A stretch of DNA of 64,000 bases from Magicicada septendecula (Eukaryota; Arthropoda; Insecta; Hemiptera; Cicadidae), in the NCBI GenBank assembly GCA_034769895.1, contig CM068371.1, forward strand, positions 404,347,969 through 404,411,968, written 5' to 3'. Position numbers and translations under genes: made by a program. The first letter of the stretch is position 1. Each line of letters begins with the position of its first letter. This document shows positions 57,439 to 64,000 of this stretch, in pieces. The notes beneath the pieces were generated by a model, which made no database searches, was not told the origin of the DNA, and saw only the letters and a program-made list of their open reading frames with translations.

Positions 57439-59442
57439 TGTAACAGAATGGGGGGGACTAAATAAATGTAAAAAACCCAACATAAAAACCCATAAAAATA
57501 AATAAAAACAAAACCATAATAATAGACCATGAAGTACAATGCATTCAGTAAATGAACAAATGTACCATATTTTATAAGAAAATAATGTATATAAGATTAA
57601 ATAATAAGAGTGAAGTTGATGAGGGAAAATAGCAATGTGTAATCAACCAGTGAAAAAGTGGATAACCCAATAAGAATAATAATAAGTATTAATCCCACAA
57701 ACAGTACGGTGAGGATGAATACCAAATATAAGTGAACATAATAATCAGTGCAATGGACACCAGACAAGAGTATTAGACTAATAAAACAATGAACAAAATG
57801 TTAATGATAATAATAACTACTATAAGTTAGGTATTAATATTGATAAAGTTTGTTAGTTCTAAGATAGTTATTAGTTTTCTTATTCCTTTTAATTTTCATA
57901 ACTGACATTCAAGAAAAAAGAACAATAAGTCATGTTATTACCAGAGAATGAACAACTATTTATTAACACTACTGAAAGATATTGTGAATTAAAATAAAAT
58001 GTTAAGTAAAGACAGACCAAAATGGACTGTGAACTAGAAAATATTGTTATATGTTGAACAGTTTAACAGTTATTTAAAGAATATTTATTGTTTAGTGTTA
58101 ATTAAATCTTGAGTCATGAGGACATGACTTCAAGTTATTATGTTTGTTTTATATTAATGAGTTAATGTTATTATAAAATAAGGAATGTATTTAGTTCAGA
58201 TAATAACATCCAAAAAAGCAATAGCAATTAATCATAAGGTCTTAAACCAACAGGACAAATAATAATTGTAAAAGAATAAAACAATGTACTAAAGAAACGG
58301 TATGACCTAGGAAAATGTTAAACATTAAAATTATTGTCAATCATAGTTTAACAAAAGGTCAAACCACTGTGAATTAGTAATGATAAGCTGGAATTGTTAA
58401 ATAGATTTTCTTTTTATAGTAATCACAATGTAGTAAATAGTTTAAGGAATTATAACATGATTTTATGAAAGCCAAATGACTAAATGGCCTATAACACATG
58501 ATTTTGTAAATCACCAAAAATATCTATTAGGTCACACACACAGGTCATGTTGGATATCAAATTTTACCAGGAAAACCAAGATTTAAATTAAGTTAAGCAT
58601 AATTAAGTAACAGTCAGGGAGTAATTGGTAGTGGAAATTGAAAAAAACAAAAAATTTAAATAATGATGGTCATGTGACCCCTGAACTCAACTGAATTGAC
58701 CAATGAGAGATGTGCTAAATTTGGTCAAAACCCGTTGAAAGAGTAAGAAAAAGTGATTATTCTATTGTTAGGCAGAAAAGTGTGCAGGTCAGCTCTGTGA
58801 TGCCAAGAACCAAAGTTTAACAACGTATCAATTCTGAGTGGGAAAAAAATAAGAAAATTATGTAAAACAAGATAAAATTAAAACTGAAGACAGCATAAAA
58901 TAATAAGTGTGAAATAAGAAAAAAGAACAAAATAACAAGTACAGTATAAAGAAATAAAAAAGTGAAAAAATAAGTCTACTATATGTGGTGAGATTAACCT
59001 TATTCTAAAAAACACTGTTAACAAATACACAACACCAAGGATAACTTCACCGACACTTTTAAACAACACCATAGTGAAGAAAAGGGATAAGTAATTATAG
59101 TCAGCGTGAACACTAACAGTAAATTCATTTATTTTAAAAGAAACAGTGACAAAAAACATTAGCATTATTTGAGGTGGAACACAAGCGGCCATCTTTGAAT
59201 CTACAGTCACCATTCCAAACTTGAAGCGACGCCATATTTGTTGGTTTTAGTCATTAAAATTAAATAATTATTGTTTTATACTCAAACAAAATTAACTTTA
59301 TAACTTTATGTGTATTAGTAAGTAAGATGTTTAAATATTTGTAAGTATTGTACTTCCTAAAAGCATTTATGACTTTTTAATAGTAGTTAAAAAAGAACCC
59401 TATAATTAATATTATGAAATAGAAAAACTTAATTTTGTTACA
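57439..59442 (+). repeat. LTR-like block with 7-bp inverted ends (candidate solo LTR, 2.0 kb)
   Basis: Starts TGTAACA and ends TGTTACA, a perfect inverted pair like the TGTAA/TTACA ends of the giant LTRs, and has the same AT-rich, ORF-poor character. Flanking bases (GTAA left, CTCG right) do not match, and no primer-binding site or purine tract flanks it, so the call is tentative. Confidence 0.35.
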
Positions 59443-60278
59443 CTCGACCCGAGGTAAAGAGTCGATCCGGGAAACAAACATTTTCGACCTGAGAGTCGTA
59501 ATACTAATTTTAAAAGAAATAAAAGCTAATAAATATAATTAATTGATTTTAAAAGGAGTTTTATTTATTAAATAAATTTAGAGTAAAGGATTTCTAGGTA
59601 GTAAAGGAAGAGTGAGCACATATTGGTAATTGGAACGTCATCGAAAAGGAGTGAATAAGCAGATAACCTATATGCGACGAGTCGATTTCACAATCGAACA
59701 GAACTTATGCAAAACATTTCTTTAAATTAAATTTTTTTTTTTAAACTGATGAAACCCAAGTAAACATTAATTAATAATTCTTAACCGTATAATCTCGGAT
59801 TAAATAATTCGAATAACGAAATGAATCAAATTAAAATAAATTAAATACAATTAAACGAAATTTAAGAAAAACATTTATTTATTTATTTATTTTTTTTTAT
59901 AAATAAATATAGCACCTGATAACTAATAATAAATAGAGAGGAAACTGATGATTAAAGTAACGTCAGGTCACAATATATACTATAAAATATATACTGTACA
60001 CACTGTATGACTTTCGACCTGTAATTATAGAACTATACTGCATAAACAGACTTCAGTCAACTTATAGCCAAGTCAGAAGACATGCTCCGTCAGAATAATG
60101 TCTGTAAACTCGGTATTAGACGAACTTGAAAGACACATTATTTTATTTTTTTTTTAGACATTTTTATATTTTACATTTTTAACATGATAATGTTTTTAGG
60201 CTGGGGGGGTCATTCCACAAAAATCTTCATCGAAAAACGTGACGCTCCCACACTTTCGATTCCCCACAGTCTAGAAAT
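59443..60278. other. Unassigned AT-rich region
   Basis: Begins with CTCGACCCGAG (a short palindrome-like patch). (TTTA)n-like run at 59,875-59,900. Nothing else recognised. Confidence 0.45.
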
Positions 60279-60482
60279 TTGATATGTAAACGCATCAAGA
60301 CAGAAATAATCGCTGCTGACATTGAGTTTAGCAAACGTTTTAGTGAGAATAAATTTGGTTTTACATGCTCTGTTTGTGATCGTCTGTGGTTTGGAAATGA
60401 TTTACGTAATCCACATTATACGTTTCAAAATCCTAAAAACATTATCATGCTTCGATGTTTCGGTTTCGTCGAAATTCTTTGA
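60279..60482 (+). pseudogene. Fragment of a Helitron-type helicase protein (N-terminal CxxC region)
   Basis: Frame with FSKRFSENKFGFTCSVCDR followed by LWFGNDL. The pattern F...F..N.FG..C.VCDRLWF..DL is familiar from the N-terminal part of Helitron/PIF1-type helicase proteins in arthropod genomes. Only about 40 residues match before the frame drifts. No Rep or helicase motifs follow. The non-autonomous Helitron at 8,302 would need such a protein in trans. Confidence 0.5.
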
Positions 60483-61200
60483 ATGCTTAAGGTGCATAAA
60501 TAGAGAGAGGGAGAGAGAGATTTTTCTAAATGATATCAGCGAGATATTGTAAAAAATAAAAAAACAACTATATTAAGAAATACTGCCTTTCCACATTTGT
60601 GAAAAAATATTTTAATGTAAGGTATTTGTGTTTAGCTATAAGCAAATTTTGTTACTTTTTTGTCAACAATTTCCTTGAACGAGTTTTTGTTCATTTTCTT
60701 GTAAACGGTGAAGTTTACGGTCGGAAGATGGGTTGAGAGGCAGTCATTGTAGAAAAGTAGAATCACATGTTAAACTAATGCGACCAAAATATGTGTATAC
60801 ATGTCGAAAGGTTATAAGCTTTGTGGAATCTATATTCGGACCTACCTTTCCTATATTTGAATATTTTTCTCAGAAGGAGGTCTTAAGAAATACTATCCGT
60901 AAAAGGAAGTCTTTTGATAGTAGGCAGCTTCTCATTTGATGGGGTTTACTACCAAAATCGTAAACGAAGTTAATATGCATGACTGGTTTAATTTGTACAA
61001 AAGCGAAGGCGCATTCAAATATTTCCCCTTATATACAACCCAACTGTTCTGTGTAGGAAATCGGACTGCTGCTTCTAAAATCTTCGTTCTTTTTTAATTG
61101 AAGGTAATTAATTTATTAACAGAATTCGAAAAAATATTTAGATGTACTAATGTGTAAAAAGTATTGTTACATCGGTCGACTTGATCGTCGTAGGTACAGT
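60483..61200. other. Unassigned region with (GA)n run
   Basis: GA-rich tract at 60,502-60,520. A 68-codon frame (60,733-60,939, with FGPTFPIFEYFSQKEV and LRNTIRKRK) is open but not assigned; it may belong to another decayed element. Confidence 0.35.
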
Positions 61201-61203
61201 GGA

Positions 61204-61231
61204 AAATTACAAATTACAAATTACAAATTAC
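61204..61231. repeat. Four-copy AAATTAC tandem repeat
   Basis: Four perfect 7-bp units in a row. Confidence 0.9.
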
Positions 61232-64000
61232 AAGACACCAATTAAGTCACTAATCACCACCTTTAATTTTTACAGTTAAACAGTTCATAATTTACAACAC
61301 AGTCTCGTACAACAAATCAGATAAAAAATTTTCACACGCAATAAAATGTTAACTAATATTAAACACAACTGTATTACAATTATACCGCCCAATTATAAAA
61401 CGCAACACTTCACTAATAACCACTTGAACGTACACAGTAATATCGCCCGATAATAACTCGAACCGCACTGTAAATATATCCCAGCTATACTGAAAACTAA
61501 GGCCGCTGCCGCCATGTATTTATACCTCCGCTCACAGATCAGAACGTTCGAAACTACGTCTTAGCGCCAGTGTGAACTACATAATTAATTACGGCCTTGA
61601 CACAGTCCGCGCGGCTGGCGGCTTCGAGAAAACTCTCGCGAATGCATCTAGAGTCACGTATGCCACACACATTAGAGCGAGATTCTTCTGGCACATTCGA
61701 CAAACACGTAGATTGTTCTGTTGTGTCGTAACAGTATATTCTGAGGCTAGAAACAACGCTCACACATCAGCAGTTATATTATTAAATAAAAAAATGAACC
61801 CTATCATGTTACCGATAATTTGTCTGTCAAAACAGAAAATCACTTTTGCAGTCTGTTACCTGCGTGAATTAGCCAACACGGGCAGAGCACCACCCATGAT
61901 TCTTCGTAGGTATCCACATATGAATTTATCTGCGTTTCCCCCTTATACGAATTTATATGAATTTATCTGCGTCTGAATTTCCCTCTTTCACTGATGAATT
62001 TTCCATTAAGACAGTTCAATTCAATGACTTACTTTTCTTTCTTTTACACCATCATAACTTACAAAAGATGTATAACCTAATTATAAAATTAGACTTTAGA
62101 AAACTTACAATGTGCTTACAGTATTACTTACACTTAGACATTCTTAGTGTAAGACATTCCTACCTAAAAAAACAACAAAATCTCAGATAGTTAAATTCGT
62201 AAAAAACAATAAATCTCTTTATAGGCAATCCCTCGCGTGAGGACACGAACAGCTAAACTCCTACGAAAAGAGGAAGAGGTGTCAAACGCCTGCCATAAAC
62301 TAATTGGTGATTTTAAAATTCTTGGTGAATGATTGTTTTTAATTTTTAAAGAGTGCAATAATAACTGCTCATAAAAAATTGTAATTTAAAAATTTCTGTA
62401 ACTAATTAAAGATAATTAACATAAACAGACAAAGTTTAAATTAGAATCTGGCTGTTAAAAGAGAACAACTTTAAAATTACATACGCAATATTTTACTCAG
62501 AGACAAAAATAGATTTAAACTTCTCAGAAAATTTCTCCAGTTTAATTAGCTCGTTAATTTAGACTTAGGCACTTATAGTTAATGTATTTCTAATCACACG
62601 TCCTAATTACAAAAATCACCAAAACTCCGTATAAAAAATAATCTTATGACTCTGTTAAAATATAAACATCTGAGTGGGAGGATCACTAACTGGACAAATA
62701 AAGGCTATATATCGTTATTTCTTGTAACTTTTACAATAAGTCTAACTGTAGATTTTTTTCTATAAGTGCAGCACACAAAGTATTAAAATATGTCCTCCTT
62801 TCCATCTCCAACACCTCAATCTATTTTCAGTTTTCGACTCAATTAGTGCATGATATACTGGTCAGTACTTTCACTTGACAAACAGAATTTACTAGCAACA
62901 TAACCTCCCTAAGTTATAAGCCTATATGAAGTTATTAAGCCTAAATATTTAATTCTGCAAGTCTACTCCATATTCTTAGACAGCTGCAGTTCATAAGAGT
63001 CAAACATGGCAACCATATTTCAGTGATTATCAAATACTATAGATCTTTTTAGTTAAATACCATAAATTTCGTTTTATTTTATCTTTCCACGATCGATTAT
63101 TCTCAGTCTCTTTCTGAACGTATCACCAGCCTTGGCAATGTTGTTGTAACGGCACCTGGGTCCCGGGCAGAATACCTACTGTAGCCTTTCAGAAGCAAGA
63201 AAACAAGAAATAACCTTCCAAATTAGGCGGGTCTACGTCCCCGGGACCCAGTGACACGCCTCAAATACTCCTAGATATCTCCAGTTCGTAGCGAAAATCC
63301 TCAATACAATTGGGGAACTATTAGTGAACTACATGAAAACGCAGAGAGACGAACAATCTTGGCGTCGATTGGTCACCGAAACGGGAAACTTGTAGAATTA
63401 GAATTCTCAAACCACACGTCACGTCACGTCACGTTAATCTTGAAATCAATTTCCCACAAACTGTCATCACAAAGACAACGTCTCTCTTGTTTATGTGGGT
63501 TGTTTCCGTACACGTAAATGCGCGTGCGTGCGTGAAATAGTTACATATACATATAGCAAATGAGTATAAATCATTGATACGAGAGAAAATTATTTCCAAA
63601 AGGCTTACGTAAGTAAAAAAAAGAAGACTACCCACACTTCAATCGCATCTTTACGCAGTCTAAAAAAAAGGTGTTATTTATCTAACGAAATAACCTTACT
63701 ATATCAGTATTGCAAGACGTAGCATTAACGTAGAAGCATTAACGTAGTTTCATAAGAATACGGCCAAACGGGGCGACCGTCACTGCAATTAGTAAGGAAT
63801 CCTCATTTAACTACCCATCATTTATCATAATACAGTTTTGTCATTCCTACAGATGACTAAGGGGTTGTCAGCCTCACGTTTATCACAACTCCATTCGCCT
63901 GGCGTAATACTTTAGACGTCTACTGCAACTTATCACTAATGATTCACTCCAGTTTTATCTCTGTGAAGAACTGGTAATTATTTAAAAATTATAATTAACA
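61232..64000. other. Unassigned region to the window end
   Basis: AT-rich with a GC-richer patch (61,500-61,720) that carries an open frame (61,572-61,976) without motifs. A 12-bp inverted repeat CTGGGTCCCGGG (63,156-63,167) pairs with CCCGGGACCCAG (63,240-63,251) around a 72-base loop. A CACGTCACGTCACGTCACGT run lies at 63,415-63,434. No gene recognised. Confidence 0.4.

Noticed and set aside
61572..61976. 134-codon plus-strand ORF as a host gene
   Set aside because: No recognisable domain, no supporting splice or promoter pattern, and an overlapping minus-strand frame is equally open.
1..64000. tRNA, rRNA or CRISPR features
   Set aside because: No cloverleaf-compatible A and B boxes, rRNA signature or regularly spaced short repeats with unique spacers were seen. 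The TGGCGCC sites are primer-binding sites, not tRNA genes.

Overview
The window looks like an AT-rich, repeat-dense arthropod (most likely insect) nuclear genome segment. The evidence is the repertoire of mobile elements (Ty3/gypsy LTR elements, Jockey- and RTE-like non-LTR elements, PIF/Harbinger with a MADF partner gene, Tc1/mariner relatives, a non-autonomous Helitron), short CCTAA runs of the insect telomere type near 18,393, and no bacterial-type gene order. The species cannot be named from the sequence. No intact host protein-coding gene, rRNA, tRNA or CRISPR array was recognised; almost every coding stretch is a broken transposable-element gene.

Layout. 1-3,050: remains of a Ty3/gypsy-type element in which a long terminal repeat (951-2,642) has internal sequence on both sides (protease/RT remnant on the left, primer-binding site and gag start on the right). 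3,051 to about 5,650: a GC-rich Jockey-like non-LTR retrotransposon fragment inserted in that gag, folded into a near-perfect 884-bp inverted repeat. 6,780-9,182: a MITE-like hairpin element, a five-unit 158-bp tandem array, a non-autonomous Helitron (8,302-9,021) with an internal three-unit minisatellite, and an (AC)n run. 9,956-11,621: a scrambled PIF/Harbinger locus (MADF-BESS protein pieces flanking a transposase fragment on the opposite strand). 12,002-13,274 and 25,666-27,138: two diverged, broken DDE transposases of the IS630/Tc1/mariner superfamily with unusually long D-to-E spacing (81 and 82 residues). 15,000-35,800: decayed RTE-like reverse transcriptase remnants, a terminal-inverted-repeat element and several interspersed repeat families.

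35,814-49,411 holds the most striking object: a 13.6-kb LTR retrotransposon with two roughly 4.2-kb LTRs, a tRNA-Lys-type primer-binding site, a long coiled-coil gag, a -1 frameshift signal placed in a 25-nt gag/pol overlap, and an internal deletion joining the start of RT to the end of integrase. 49,412-55,400: a hAT-like terminus, a mariner remnant, an oppositely oriented Tc1/mariner-like remnant and a non-LTR RT tail. 57,439-59,442: an LTR-like block with 7-bp terminal inverted repeats. 60,000-64,000: a Helitron-type helicase-protein fragment and otherwise unrecognised AT-rich DNA.

Together the parts describe nested transposon insertions rather than a cooperating pathway. All coordinates and comparisons were read by eye; no database search or alignment program was used.
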